A stretch of DNA of 64,000 bases from SFLA01 sp964485815 (GTDB taxonomy: Bacteria > Bacillota > Clostridia > Oscillospirales > CAG-382). The notes under the pieces are model-generated. The model was not told the origin of the DNA. It did not search any database and worked only from the letters and a program-made list of their open reading frames with translations. The stretch is from the NCBI GenBank assembly GCA_964485815.1, contig CAZAJX010000001.1, positions 23,878 to 87,877 on the forward strand. The letters are read 5' to 3'. A program made the translations under genes and the position numbers. How positions within the stretch are numbered: the stretch's first letter is position 1; every line of letters begins with the position of its first letter. Of the stretch, positions 8,452 through 16,711 are shown piece after piece.

Positions 8452-9396
8452 ATGATCAAAATCACAATCGTCGGAACCGGCAGCGTAGGCTCTACCATCG
8501 CTTATACACTTACAGTTACCGGTCTTGCTTCCGAAATCGTTATGATTGATATTAACGGTGAAAAAGCTATGGGCGAAGCGTTGGATATTCGCCAAGGTAC
8601 TCCTTTCTGCTCATCCTGCTCTCTCTATGCAGGAAGCTATACGGATGCCGTGAATTCAAATATAGTTATAATCACCTCCGGCATTGCCAGACAGCCCGGT
8701 CAGACAAGACTTGATCTTGCTCAGACGAACGTGAATATCACAAAAAGCATCATTCCCGAAATTACAAAATACGCTCCCGATGCTACTTACATCATAGTAA
8801 GTAATCCCGTTGATATTCTCACGTATACTTTTTGCAAGTATTCCGGACTGCCCCAGGAACGTATTATAGGCTCCGGTACTATTCTTGATACCGCACGCCT
8901 CCGTTCCAGACTTTCCGAATACTATTCCATAAACCAGCAAAACGTACACGCGTACGTGCTCGGTGAGCACGGCGATTCCTGCTTTGTTCCCTGGTCTGTT
9001 GCCAATATTTCCAACATTCCTATTCAGGATTACGGTAAGTCCGTTAAGATGAAGGGCGTGGAATTTCCCGAGCTTCAGTATGACGATATCGAAGAATACG
9101 TTAAGAAATCCGGTGCACGTATTATAAGCCGCAAGGGCGCGACCTTCTACGCCGTCTCCGTATCTGTATGCCATATCGTTAAATGTCTTATAAGCGGTAT
9201 GGACACAACGCTGACGGTATCTACTATGCTGGACGGCGAGTACGGTATAAACGACGTTTGCCTCAGCCTGCTTAACGTAGTAGGTATGAAGGGCGCACAC
9301 AGCAAGGTGCTTATTCCCCTTAACGACCAGGAGCTTAAGGCACTGCACCACAGCGCAAACACCTTAAAGGAAACTATGCGCAATATTAATTTATAA
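8452..9396 (+). CDS. L-lactate/malate dehydrogenase family protein
   Basis: 314 aa with the NAD-binding GTGSVGSTIAYTL at the N-terminus, the catalytic GEHGDS (active-site His) and the late KGAT motif of lactate dehydrogenases. The mobile loop reads ARQPGQTRLDL. Aligned by eye with the classic family, the substrate-specificity position (102 in dogfish numbering) is Arg, the residue that selects malate/oxaloacetate, while the rest of the protein looks LDH-like (including FVPWS). The true substrate is therefore open between pyruvate and oxaloacetate. ATG 8452 follows AAAGGAG. It is monocistronic and cytoplasmic. Confidence 0.85.
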   Translation: MIKITIVGTGSVGSTIAYTLTVTGLASEIVMIDINGEKAMGEALDIRQGTPFCSSCSLYAGSYTDAVNSNIVIITSGIARQPGQTRLDLAQTNVNITKSIIPEITKYAPDATYIIVSNPVDILTYTFCKYSGLPQERIIGSGTILDTARLRSRLSEYYSINQQNVHAYVLGEHGDSCFVPWSVANISNIPIQDYGKSVKMKGVEFPELQYDDIEEYVKKSGARIISRKGATFYAVSVSVCHIVKCLISGMDTTLTVSTMLDGEYGINDVCLSLLNVVGMKGAHSKVLIPLNDQELKALHHSANTLKETMRNINL

Positions 9397-9408
9397 AAAA
9401 CGCTTTCA

Positions 9409-9438
9409 AAAAGGACTTCTGCGGAAGTCCTTTTATTG
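9409..9438 (+). terminator. Intrinsic terminator after the dehydrogenase
   Basis: AAAAGGACTTC (9409-9419) pairs with GAAGTCCTTTT (9424-9434) around a 4-nt loop and runs into a T-rich tail. Confidence 0.8.
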
Positions 9439-9467
9439 TTGACAAAACTTCGAATATGTGGTAAAAA
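9439..9467 (+). promoter_or_regulatory. Promoter of the patatin cluster
   Basis: TTGACA at 9439-9444 and TAAAAA at 9462-9467 are 17 bp apart, directly after the preceding terminator. Confidence 0.6.
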
Positions 9468-9507
9468 TATTATAGAGTTATTTTACGTTTACAGAGGTGA
9501 TAAAGCA

Positions 9508-10359
9508 ATGAATATCGGTCTTGTCTTATCCGGCGGAATGTCGAGAGGCGCTTATCAGTTCGGAGCGCTCCGTGCAATACGTGAGTATATTGAGCCGCAA
9601 GACATTAAATATATAAGCGCTGCTTCTATCGGAACTTTGAACGCCTATGCTTTTTCATCCGATAATCTGGAAGTCGGCGGATTTATGTGGCACTCTATCA
9701 ATCTTACACACACGAGAGTGCTGGTAACCACAATTTTGCGTAGCGAGTTTCTTACCGAAGTTATACGCCGTCTTGCAAAAAAAGAAGCAAAATGCGAAAA
9801 AATGTACGTTCCGTTTATCAACCTGCGGAACAGAAGCATTTTTTACACGGATATTGCTCACAAAAACGGTGAAGAGTTGAAAGAACATCTCGCCGCAGCC
9901 GTGGCAATGCCGGGAATTAACCACCCCGTTATGATAAACGAGCTTAATCTTTATGACGGCGCGGTAGTGGATAACATACCGGTTTTTCCCTTAATGCAGC
10001 TTAATCTGGATTATATTATCTGTATCCATTTCGACGATTACAACTATACGTTTGAATCTCAGTATTTTGATAATAAAATAGTTAAGATCAACTTTTCCGG
10101 TGATAACAAGATATCGGATTCAATGTGGTTTACAAGAAGCGACGTTAAGGAAATGGAAGAACAAGGCTACAGAAAAGCGAAAGCTATAATGGACTTTGTA
10201 TTCGCTGACGGAATGGAAAACACAGAAGCCATATACAACAAGATCGAAGCGTTGAATGCGATGAATTCCCACAAGATACGCCGCACCACCTCCGATATTA
10301 TAAACGATAATTTTGATAAGCTTAAAAAGCGACTTGCCAAGAGAAAGATTGTTGAATAA
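9508..10359 (+). CDS. Patatin-like phospholipase
   Basis: 283 aa from ATG 9508 (GAGGTG just upstream; an earlier in-frame TTG at 9436 overlaps the promoter). The oxyanion-hole motif is SGGMSRG at residues 8-14, the nucleophile Ser lies in AASIGTLNA (about residue 42; the usual first Gly of GxSxG is Ala), and the catalytic Asp in YDGAVVD (about 152). Patatins use this Ser-Asp dyad to cleave acyl esters of lipids. No signal peptide is seen, so it should act on the inner membrane face. Two small downstream genes follow within 12 nt and may be co-transcribed. Confidence 0.85.
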   Translation: MNIGLVLSGGMSRGAYQFGALRAIREYIEPQDIKYISAASIGTLNAYAFSSDNLEVGGFMWHSINLTHTRVLVTTILRSEFLTEVIRRLAKKEAKCEKMYVPFINLRNRSIFYTDIAHKNGEELKEHLAAAVAMPGINHPVMINELNLYDGAVVDNIPVFPLMQLNLDYIICIHFDDYNYTFESQYFDNKIVKINFSGDNKISDSMWFTRSDVKEMEEQGYRKAKAIMDFVFADGMENTEAIYNKIEALNAMNSHKIRRTTSDIINDNFDKLKKRLAKRKIVE

Positions 10360-10370
10360 GAGGTAAGATT

Positions 10371-10559
10371 ATGAGAATAACAAAACGTATTAAAACTATT
10401 GCGGTGTGTGCGGTTCTTGCCTGCGGCGCTATTGCCGGCGCGGCTTTGGGTATTATGGTTTACCAGACCGTAAAGGCAGTGGAAGAAAAAATCAAGAAGA
10501 CTATTAACGTTAAAAGCATCTTGAGTAAAATTCCCTTTTTAAAGCGCAAGGTAAAATAA
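10371..10559 (+). CDS. Small single-span membrane protein, unknown
   Basis: 62 aa. Basic N-terminus (MRITKRIK), one Ala/Gly-rich membrane segment (about residues 9-30) and a Lys-rich tail. AGAGGTAAG precedes ATG 10371. It lies 11 nt after the patatin gene and 1 nt before a phosphatase-fold gene, so it is likely translated as part of that operon. No family is recognised. Confidence 0.6.
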   Translation: MRITKRIKTIAVCAVLACGAIAGAALGIMVYQTVKAVEEKIKKTINVKSILSKIPFLKRKVK

Positions 10560-10560
10560 A

Positions 10561-11268
10561 ATGGAACTTAACATATTAAGCTTTAATACCCAACATTGTA
10601 TGAACTATATTACCCGCAAGATTGATTACGAATCCGTTGCGAATCTGATAAAAGAATTGGACGCGGATATTATCGGTCTTAACGAAATGCGGGGCGTCGG
10701 TGAATTGGAAGGCTATGAAGCCCAAATGGAGATTCTGGCTGCTCTTACCGGATACCACTATTATTTCGCTCCCGCGCTTCTTGTCTGCGGAACCAGTGAA
10801 TACGGAAACGGAATATTATCAAAATACCCCATAAAAAGCGCACAAAAGATAATGATTTCCGATCCCGAAACAAAAAGCGGACACCAGCATTACGAAACCA
10901 GATGTATACTTAAAGCGGAAATAAATGTAGATGCCGGACTTACCGTTTTGGTATCTCACTTTGGTTTGAACCTTGATGAGCGTGTGAATGCCGTGAAAAC
11001 GCTTATACCTGCTCTGGAAAAAGAGAAATGTGTTTTTATGGGAGATCTTAACACTACGCCCGAAGAACCAGTTCTTAACGATATCCGCGCCCATATGAAG
11101 GATGCCGATGATATGTTAAGCGGAAAGCTGCTTTCTTTTCCCTCGGATAAACCGGAAATGAAGATCGATTATATCTTCGTATCCCCCGATATAAAAATAA
11201 AATATGCGGACATACCTGCAAAGATCGTTTCCGATCACAGACCCTATATTGCTAAAATAGAAATATAA
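10561..11268 (+). CDS. Endonuclease/exonuclease/phosphatase-fold hydrolase
   Basis: 235 aa. Family motifs in order: NILSFNTQH near the N-terminus, GLNEMRG (metal-binding Glu, about residue 42), GDLNTTP (Asp/Asn, about 161) and SDHRP (catalytic Asp-His, about 225). Members of this metal-dependent fold cut nucleic acids, sphingomyelin or inositol phosphates. With a patatin upstream a lipid headgroup is an attractive substrate, but nothing in the sequence proves it. No signal peptide. The gene begins 1 nt after the small membrane protein stop. Confidence 0.8.
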   Translation: MELNILSFNTQHCMNYITRKIDYESVANLIKELDADIIGLNEMRGVGELEGYEAQMEILAALTGYHYYFAPALLVCGTSEYGNGILSKYPIKSAQKIMISDPETKSGHQHYETRCILKAEINVDAGLTVLVSHFGLNLDERVNAVKTLIPALEKEKCVFMGDLNTTPEEPVLNDIRAHMKDADDMLSGKLLSFPSDKPEMKIDYIFVSPDIKIKYADIPAKIVSDHRPYIAKIEI

Positions 11269-11277
11269 AAACGTATA

Positions 11278-11311
11278 CAAAACGGCTTTGGTTAAAACCA
11301 AAGCCGTTTTG
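11278..11311. terminator. Bidirectional intrinsic terminator
   Basis: A 16-bp perfect stem (11278-11293 with 11296-11311) closes the patatin cluster; the opposite strand can serve the convergent gene at 11365-12672. Confidence 0.8.
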
Positions 11312-11364
11312 TGTCGAACCGTGTTTTTTCAAAACAACCGAATTCAAAAAGGAGTCAAAATAAA

Positions 11365-12672
11365 TCAGTCTTCAATAAGTCTGTCCTTGAGAATGGCGTT
11401 AACGTAATCGGAAATAGCCTGCGAGCCGCTGAGTTGATGAGGCTCGGAAATTTCATCAAATCCGCCGCCGAAATGGAACTGACAGTAGTTTTGGTACGCA
11501 TCTGCACCAAAGCGGATGGATATGACTTCTTTGAAGCCGTAATGTCCTTCAAAACCGTTAAAGAATACTGCTACGCGGTAATCCGAAACAGCATCGTAAT
11601 CTTCTACGGGAACACGTTCGTAGCCGTTGTCAGTGCCGAGATAAGTGTAATTCTTAAACTCTTCCCAAAGGCCTTCAAGGTCGGAAACCTCTTTTGCGTC
11701 GGTTTCGCCTTCAAGACGGAGGCGTGCAACCATTTTCTCTGCCTTCATGTCCCACACTTCGATGATTACGGATTTGCCATCGGTATCATACTTGGGATAA
11801 TCAAGCTCTGCGGGGATAAAACCATCGGAATACAGCTTGATCTCTGCGGTATTATCCTTGCAGTTAAGGGATTCAACGTATTCGATAGAGCTGCCGCTGC
11901 CGAAATAGAACATACCCGTGCCGTAAGGAGCGAGCGTTTCTTCATAAAGTTCACGGTAGAGTTCAAAATGAGCCGCCATATCGTGGAAATAGTAAGAGAT
12001 GGAAGCGTGGGCATTAAACCAGAAATCATTTTCGCTTACGGGAGTTTCAATATCCGTGAATACACAGAAACCGTTAACGTTGTCAAAAGATGCGGAATTG
12101 AGCACGGTTGCGCGGGTCTTGATAACTTCCCAGATATCTTTTTCGATATCAAAGGAATATTCATTGGTGCCGATTTCCAGGCCGTTGAAGCAATCTTGGT
12201 ATTCCTGAGAAGAATAGAACTTCACGCCGGGATAGACTTTGGTATTGCCTTCGAGATCGGTTATCTTAACGAGATCGTAAGCAGTAAAAAGCTTAACGGT
12301 ATCGTCAATGATAAAAAGCATATCCTCTGCGGAAAGAGTAAACCATTCCCCTGCTTCTCTGCGGTAAACAAAATCGTTTATCTGCTCTTCGCTGAAAATG
12401 CTTACAACGAATTTGCCGTCAGCTTCGGATGCAAAGGAATATTCGCCGAACTTGCCTGAAAGCTGTTCCTGAGGAACCGGAACGGTAGTATCGGTTATGA
12501 TACTCTCTTCCTCGGGAATGAGATCGCTTACATCAGGTGCATAGGATTCCGTATCCACGGGCTTGTCCTCGGTTTCAGCCATACCCATAAGCAAAAGACC
12601 GCCGGAGAGTATGCATGCCGCCAAAAGGAGGGAAAGCGCAGAACGGAAAAATAGACGTTTGCTGAATTTCAT
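11365..12672 (-). CDS. Exported or membrane-anchored protein of unknown function
   Basis: 435 aa from ATG 12672 (AAGAAGG upstream). A basic start and a hydrophobic segment (about residues 8-27) form a signal peptide or anchor, followed by an acidic region rich in Asp, Glu and Pro. The rest is acidic, with many Tyr and Phe residues and no family I recognise. Its promoter carries the same phased operator, at the same distance from the -10, as the promoter of the adjacent two-component system. It is therefore a probable target of that system and lies immediately downstream of the kinase gene. Confidence 0.7.
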   Translation of the reverse strand: MKFSKRLFFRSALSLLLAACILSGGLLLMGMAETEDKPVDTESYAPDVSDLIPEEESIITDTTVPVPQEQLSGKFGEYSFASEADGKFVVSIFSEEQINDFVYRREAGEWFTLSAEDMLFIIDDTVKLFTAYDLVKITDLEGNTKVYPGVKFYSSQEYQDCFNGLEIGTNEYSFDIEKDIWEVIKTRATVLNSASFDNVNGFCVFTDIETPVSENDFWFNAHASISYYFHDMAAHFELYRELYEETLAPYGTGMFYFGSGSSIEYVESLNCKDNTAEIKLYSDGFIPAELDYPKYDTDGKSVIIEVWDMKAEKMVARLRLEGETDAKEVSDLEGLWEEFKNYTYLGTDNGYERVPVEDYDAVSDYRVAVFFNGFEGHYGFKEVISIRFGADAYQNYCQFHFGGGFDEISEPHQLSGSQAISDYVNAILKDRLIED

Positions 12673-12706
12673 ACTTTTACCTTCTTTCTGTATTTTGTGT
12701 AAACAC

Positions 12707-12781
12707 ATTATAAAATACAGATGTTATAGATTTGTAATGATATTAATCGGAAGTTGTAAGATTGTTGTAAAGTAATGTAAA
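12707..12781 (-). promoter_or_regulatory. Activator-type promoter with phased repeat operator
   Basis: The minus-strand -10 TATAAT is at 12712-12707 and there is no good -35 (ACAAAT). Upstream, six-base repeats lie on one DNA face: ATAACA (12727-12722), ATTACA (12738-12733), CTTACA (12760-12755), TTTACA (12771-12766) and TTTACA (12781-12776). Steps are 11, 22, 11 and 10 bp. This is the arrangement of PhoB/PhoP-class response-regulator sites. The distal repeats lie inside the kinase 3' coding end. Confidence 0.75.
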
Positions 12782-14128
12782 GTTTATGTATACAGTAGTG
12801 CCCTCTCCCTCTGCGGAAACAAATTCAAGGCAAGTTTTATGGGCTTCCGCAATACGCTTACACAAAGCCAGTCCCAAGCCCGTGCCGCCTTCGGTACGGG
12901 AACGGGATTTATCGGTGCGGTAAAAGGGCTCGGTTATATGGGAAAGCTGTTCCGAATTCATTCCTATACCCGTGTCTTTTACGAACAGTCTTACGGTATC
13001 CTCCGTTATCTCTGTTCCCACGGTAACCGTACCGCCGACCTTACACGCCTTTACGGCATTTTCAATAAGGTTGGAAAGCAGTATGTCCATAAGAGGCTCG
13101 TCTGCCATAACACAAGCGTCCTCTGCCGCACACAAAAGCTCTACTCCCCTGCCTCGGGCATCCTTGTTCAAGCGGTTGCAGGTGCGGTAAGCAAGACCGC
13201 GCAAGGAAATTTCTTTGGGCGAAATACCGTTTTCACGGATAAATGCCGAATCCAAAAGCACCTCGCTTATATCCTTAAGCCGCATTGATTCGGACATTAT
13301 ATATTTAGCCGCGTCCACGCGCTCTTCTTCAGGAATTTTTGCGCTGCAGATATACTCTGCGTAACCGTGTATTGCGGTAAGGGGTGTGCGCATTTCGTGG
13401 GCAAGGTTATCCAGCATATTCTGCTTGCGGTCTGCGGTATCCTTAAGCTGGGTTATCTGACGGGATACCTTGTCTGCCATTACGTTGAAATCCCGTGCCA
13501 AAGCGGAAACCTCATCATCCCCCTTGTCCGAAGCGCGCACGGAAAAGTTGCCGTTTGCAATATCGCCCGTGGCTGATCTGAGCTTTATGAGAGGAAGGTA
13601 CAGTTTTCTTAAAACAAAATACAAAACCACACCTAAAAGCAGAGATGCTGCCAGTGAGCCCGAAACAAAGACGATACAAAGACGGGTGAATTCTTTGTCC
13701 AGATATGACACGTCCTTGGAATACACCATAGTGATTGTGCCTTCACACACGTCCCTGCTGATAACTATATACCGTTTTCCCTCACTCCGAGTCATAGAAA
13801 GGGTATTTTGGACGGGAATGGGGACCGATTCGGAAATGCTTGAATAACCTACGTTTCCGTCGGTAATGAATTTTAAGGAAATATTTTTACCTTTATAAAA
13901 CTTGCCGTATGTAGCCTGCAAAAGTCCTGCGCTTTGTGCGCCTGTATATTCGTAGTCTTTTTCGAAAGCATCCGTTATACTTAAAAATTCGGTACTGCAA
14001 ACGTTTTCTGCGGCTTCTATATTGTTATGGAAGGTATACATAGCCAAAACGAAAACAGCCGTATTAAGAAACAGCAAAAATAATATGAAAGTGAGCAAAT
14101 ATGTTCGCTCAAAAAATTTCATTCTCAT
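12743..14128 (-). CDS. Sensor histidine kinase of an OmpR-type two-component system
   Basis: 461 aa. A first membrane segment (about residues 9-30), an extracytoplasmic sensor (about 31-165), a second membrane segment (about 168-190) and a HAMP linker lead to the kinase core. The phospho-accepting His is in AHEMRTPLTAIHGY, followed by the N box NLIENAVKA, G1 DTGIGM and G2 GGTGLGLALCK. It senses an unknown signal outside the cell. Its ATG overlaps the regulator stop as ATGA. With no phosphate transport genes nearby, the Pho-like operator does not prove phosphate sensing. Confidence 0.9.
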   Translation of the reverse strand: MRMKFFERTYLLTFILFLLFLNTAVFVLAMYTFHNNIEAAENVCSTEFLSITDAFEKDYEYTGAQSAGLLQATYGKFYKGKNISLKFITDGNVGYSSISESVPIPVQNTLSMTRSEGKRYIVISRDVCEGTITMVYSKDVSYLDKEFTRLCIVFVSGSLAASLLLGVVLYFVLRKLYLPLIKLRSATGDIANGNFSVRASDKGDDEVSALARDFNVMADKVSRQITQLKDTADRKQNMLDNLAHEMRTPLTAIHGYAEYICSAKIPEEERVDAAKYIMSESMRLKDISEVLLDSAFIRENGISPKEISLRGLAYRTCNRLNKDARGRGVELLCAAEDACVMADEPLMDILLSNLIENAVKACKVGGTVTVGTEITEDTVRLFVKDTGIGMNSEQLSHITEPFYRTDKSRSRTEGGTGLGLALCKRIAEAHKTCLEFVSAEGEGTTVYINFTLLYNNLTTSD

Positions 14129-14772
14129 ATTTCAAAACGGTAACCGACTTTGAATACGGTTTTTATCCTATCCTTTATTCCCAACTTGTGACGAAGCTGT
14201 TGCACGTGTACGTCCACGGTACGGGTATCTCCGCAGTAATCGTAATCCCACACTTTTTCAAGTATTTTTTCACGGGAAAGCGCGAGGTTTCGGTTGTTTA
14301 TAAGCAATTCCAGCAAGGAAAATTCCTTGGGCGTGAGAAATACGTGCTCCCCGTTTTTGTATGCGTTTCTGCTGCTGAAATCCACTGACACATCGTCAAA
14401 GGAAAATGTATCCGCATCTCTTTTGGTACGACGGAGAACTGCCTGAACGCGGGCTGTCAATTCCGCCATCTCAAAGGGCTTTACTATATAATCGTCCGCT
14501 CCCAAGGCAAGTCCTTTGATACGGTCATCAAGCCCCGTTTTGGCTGTGACGAATATTACGGGCACATTGTTGAGCAAACTCATTATCTCAAACCCCGATA
14601 TGCCGGGAAGCATAACGTCGAGAATAATCAGATCCGGCTGTTCACTTTTTACAAGTGATAACGCCTGAACCCCGTCATACGCAGGGATACATTCGTGTCC
14701 GACGAGAGTGAGATTTTTACACACCAGACGGTTTATGGGAAGTTCATCGTCAACTATAAGCAGTTTTGCCAA
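14125..14772 (-). CDS. OmpR/PhoB-family response regulator
   Basis: 215 aa. The N-terminal receiver domain has the acidic pair in LLIVDDELPIN, the phosphorylated Asp in LIILDVMLPG (about residue 52) and Lys in the VKPFEMAEL switch. The C-terminal winged helix (about 130-215) ends in DTRTVDVHVQQLRHKLG, the recognition-helix region of PhoB-type regulators. The start is TTG 14772 with AAGGAG 8 nt upstream. It is probably self-controlled, because its own promoter holds the same repeat pair as the promoter of the gene at 11365-12672. Confidence 0.9.
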   Translation of the reverse strand: MAKLLIVDDELPINRLVCKNLTLVGHECIPAYDGVQALSLVKSEQPDLIILDVMLPGISGFEIMSLLNNVPVIFVTAKTGLDDRIKGLALGADDYIVKPFEMAELTARVQAVLRRTKRDADTFSFDDVSVDFSSRNAYKNGEHVFLTPKEFSLLELLINNRNLALSREKILEKVWDYDYCGDTRTVDVHVQQLRHKLGIKDRIKTVFKVGYRFEI

Positions 14773-14803
14773 CGTTTTTCACTCCTTGTACTTTATTAAT
14801 CCT

Positions 14804-14835
14804 ATTATAGCAGACGGATGTTATGAAATTGTAAT
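14804..14835 (-). promoter_or_regulatory. Autoregulated promoter of the two-component operon
   Basis: The minus-strand -10 TATAAT is at 14809-14804. ATAACA (14824-14819) and ATTACA (14835-14830) lie upstream, 11 bp apart. The distance from -10 to first repeat is 9 bp, identical to the promoter at 12707-12781. The -35 position reads ACAATT, so activation by a regulator is likely. Confidence 0.75.
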
Positions 14836-14867
14836 GAAAAATAAATTTATTTTAAATAAAATGCACA

Positions 14868-14896
14868 TTGAAAAACCTTATTATCCGTGGTAAAAT
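14868..14896 (+). promoter_or_regulatory. Sigma-A promoter of the transporter gene
   Basis: TTGAAA at 14868-14873 and TAAAAT at 14891-14896 are 17 bp apart. It diverges from the two-component promoter. Confidence 0.7.
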
Positions 14897-14932
14897 CCCT
14901 TCTTGGAAAAATGACGAAAAAGGAAATCTGAA

Positions 14933-16216
14933 ATGCTTACCGCTGTAATTATTGCCGCGCTGACCTGCGTGGCGTTTATATGCAATATACTTATAAAGCC
15001 AACCGTGAACATAAAAGGCAAAAGCTACGGAATATATTGGATCGCTCCGCTGTTGGGTGCGCTTGCCTGTATTATTGCGGGAGTGATTTCCCCAAAACAG
15101 CTTTTGGAAGGACTTACCGCGGACAGTGATATAAACCCTTTAAAGATACTTGCGTTGTTTTTGTCCCTAACGCTTATGTCGGTACTGCTTGACAGCGCGG
15201 GATTTTTCCGTTTGCTGGCAGCAAAAACGCTGTCTATGGCAAAGCACAGCCAATGGGCATTGTTTATATGTCTGTATCTTACGGTATCCGTGCTTACCGT
15301 ATTTACCTCAAACGATATCATTGTACTTACCTTCACACCGTTTATTTGCTATTTTGCTCATAATGCAAAAATAGATCCCGTGCCCTATCTGGTGGGTGAA
15401 TTTGTAGCCGCAAACACCTGGAGTATGGCATTGGTTATAGGAAACCCCACAAATATTTATCTTGCGGGAACAGCGGGAATTGATTTCGGAGAATATTTTG
15501 CCGTAATGGCAATTCCCACTCTGCTTACGGGTTTAACCGCGTTCGGTGCTTTATGTCTTATATTCCGCAAAAAGCTTTCATTACCTATGAATGCAGCGGA
15601 AAATGAAAAGCCTGAAGCCGATATTCCGCTTATGGTGATCGGCGGCATTCATTTGGGTGTTTGCATTTTGCTTATGGCGGTATCAGCTATGCTTGATATC
15701 CCTATGTGGATAGTTTCGGTCATATGCTTTTTAAGCCAGTATTTATGGTCTTTAATTTACTGTATCGCCACGAAAAAGCTTACATATATTGCGGAATCCT
15801 TTAAAAGAACGCCCGTTATAGCCGTGCCCTTTGTGCTGTCTATGTTCACCCTCGTGCTGGCATTGGTAAATACGGGTGCCACTGAAGCGGTAAGCAAATT
15901 CCTTCTGAGCGGAGGAAGCATACTTAAATGCGGTATTTCCTCGTTCTTTGCTTCCAACTTTATAAACAATATTCCTATGAGCGTGCTGTTCTCGGCATTG
16001 ATCGGAGGAGATAAGGCGGCAGTATATGCTTCTGTTGTAGGCTCCAATCTGGGCGCATTCCTTACTCCCGTAGGAGCGCTTGCGGGAATAATGTGGACGG
16101 GGCTTTTAAAAAAACACGGCGTAAAGCTTTCCTTTGCAAAGTTTTCCTATTACGGAATATTGGTTTCCTTACCTGCGCTTATTGCCGCTGTCGCCGGCTT
16201 ATACATTGTACTGTAA
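14933..16216 (+). CDS. SLC13/ArsB-superfamily anion transporter
   Basis: 427 aa, almost entirely hydrophobic with about 11-12 membrane segments. The repeated re-entrant motifs are VFTSNDIIVLTFTPF (about residues 122-136) and SNFINNIPMS (about 341-350), typical of the ion transporter superfamily that includes ArsB, NhaD and DASS carriers. GNPTNI near residue 170 is another family mark. No ATPase partner is present. The anion carried is not clear, and an arsenite role should not be assumed. ATG 14933 follows AAGGAA. Its stop is 1 nt from the left half of the split terminator. Confidence 0.75.
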   Translation: MLTAVIIAALTCVAFICNILIKPTVNIKGKSYGIYWIAPLLGALACIIAGVISPKQLLEGLTADSDINPLKILALFLSLTLMSVLLDSAGFFRLLAAKTLSMAKHSQWALFICLYLTVSVLTVFTSNDIIVLTFTPFICYFAHNAKIDPVPYLVGEFVAANTWSMALVIGNPTNIYLAGTAGIDFGEYFAVMAIPTLLTGLTAFGALCLIFRKKLSLPMNAAENEKPEADIPLMVIGGIHLGVCILLMAVSAMLDIPMWIVSVICFLSQYLWSLIYCIATKKLTYIAESFKRTPVIAVPFVLSMFTLVLALVNTGATEAVSKFLLSGGSILKCGISSFFASNFINNIPMSVLFSALIGGDKAAVYASVVGSNLGAFLTPVGALAGIMWTGLLKKHGVKLSFAKFSYYGILVSLPALIAAVAGLYIVL

Positions 16217-16217
16217 C

Positions 16218-16255
16218 AAAAAATCACCTCTCAAGATGGTGCAACTTAGGGATTT
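16218..16255. other. Left junction of the integrated element (attL-like)
   Basis: AAAAAATCACCTC (16218-16230) is half of a hairpin whose other half is at 29141-29153. After a 7-nt core, GGTGCAACTTAGGGATTT (16238-16255) is the inverted copy, 17/18 matching, of 29116-29133. The outer part reads as host terminator arm and the inner part as element arm. Confidence 0.75.
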
Positions 16256-16304
16256 ACGAAAAACAGTAAATTTTTGAGCGACACCTTCAAGCGGGGCAAA
16301 CAAG

Positions 16305-16346
16305 AAAAGACCACATATAAGGATAAAACCTTGTGTGTGGTCTTTT
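16305..16346. terminator. Intrinsic terminator
   Basis: An 18-bp stem with two wobble pairs (16305-16322 with 16329-16346) has AAAA on the left and TTTTT on the right. It ends the DUF6809 gene from the right and can also stop transporter transcripts from the left. Confidence 0.8.
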
Positions 16347-16357
16347 TCTGTTTGCGG

Positions 16358-16636
16358 TTATTCTTCCGCCTGGGGCAACATTACTTCAAGCATAATTCTT
16401 GCTCCGAGCCGAAACGCATATACGAATATTTCACGTTCGTTTATGTCCGTAAGCTCGGCATAGCAATCATCGAATTTTTCCAAAATCTCTTTTTGCTCTT
16501 CCGTAAGCGTTGCCTGTAGGTTATCGTGGTGATCGGCAATATAGCCCATCAACTGCTTTGCCAAGGGAGTGGATTCTCGGCATCCGGTGTTGGGGCAAAT
16601 GTTGCCGTACCACAGTTCTTCAAGTATGTTTCTCAT
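16358..16636 (-). CDS. DUF6809-like small protein
   Basis: 92 aa from ATG 16636, which has AAGGAGGTG upstream. It begins MRNILEELWYGNICP, with helical C-terminal sequence containing LTEEQKEILEKFDDCY. This pattern recurs in small proteins carried by Clostridia mobile elements; the function is unknown. There is a gap of about 75 nt to the HEPN gene upstream. The family label rests on recall of the N-terminal pattern. Confidence 0.6.
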   Translation of the reverse strand: MRNILEELWYGNICPNTGCRESTPLAKQLMGYIADHHDNLQATLTEEQKEILEKFDDCYAELTDINEREIFVYAFRLGARIMLEVMLPQAEE

Positions 16637-16711
16637 AGGCGCACCTCCTTGTAGCACAACACTATACCACAAGGAGGCGCGATAGTCCAGATAACAAATT
16701 GTGAACAAAAG

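Noticed and set aside
11311..12459. 382-codon plus-strand frame
   Set aside because: Shadow of the minus-strand exported protein, which has a signal peptide, ribosome site and regulated promoter.
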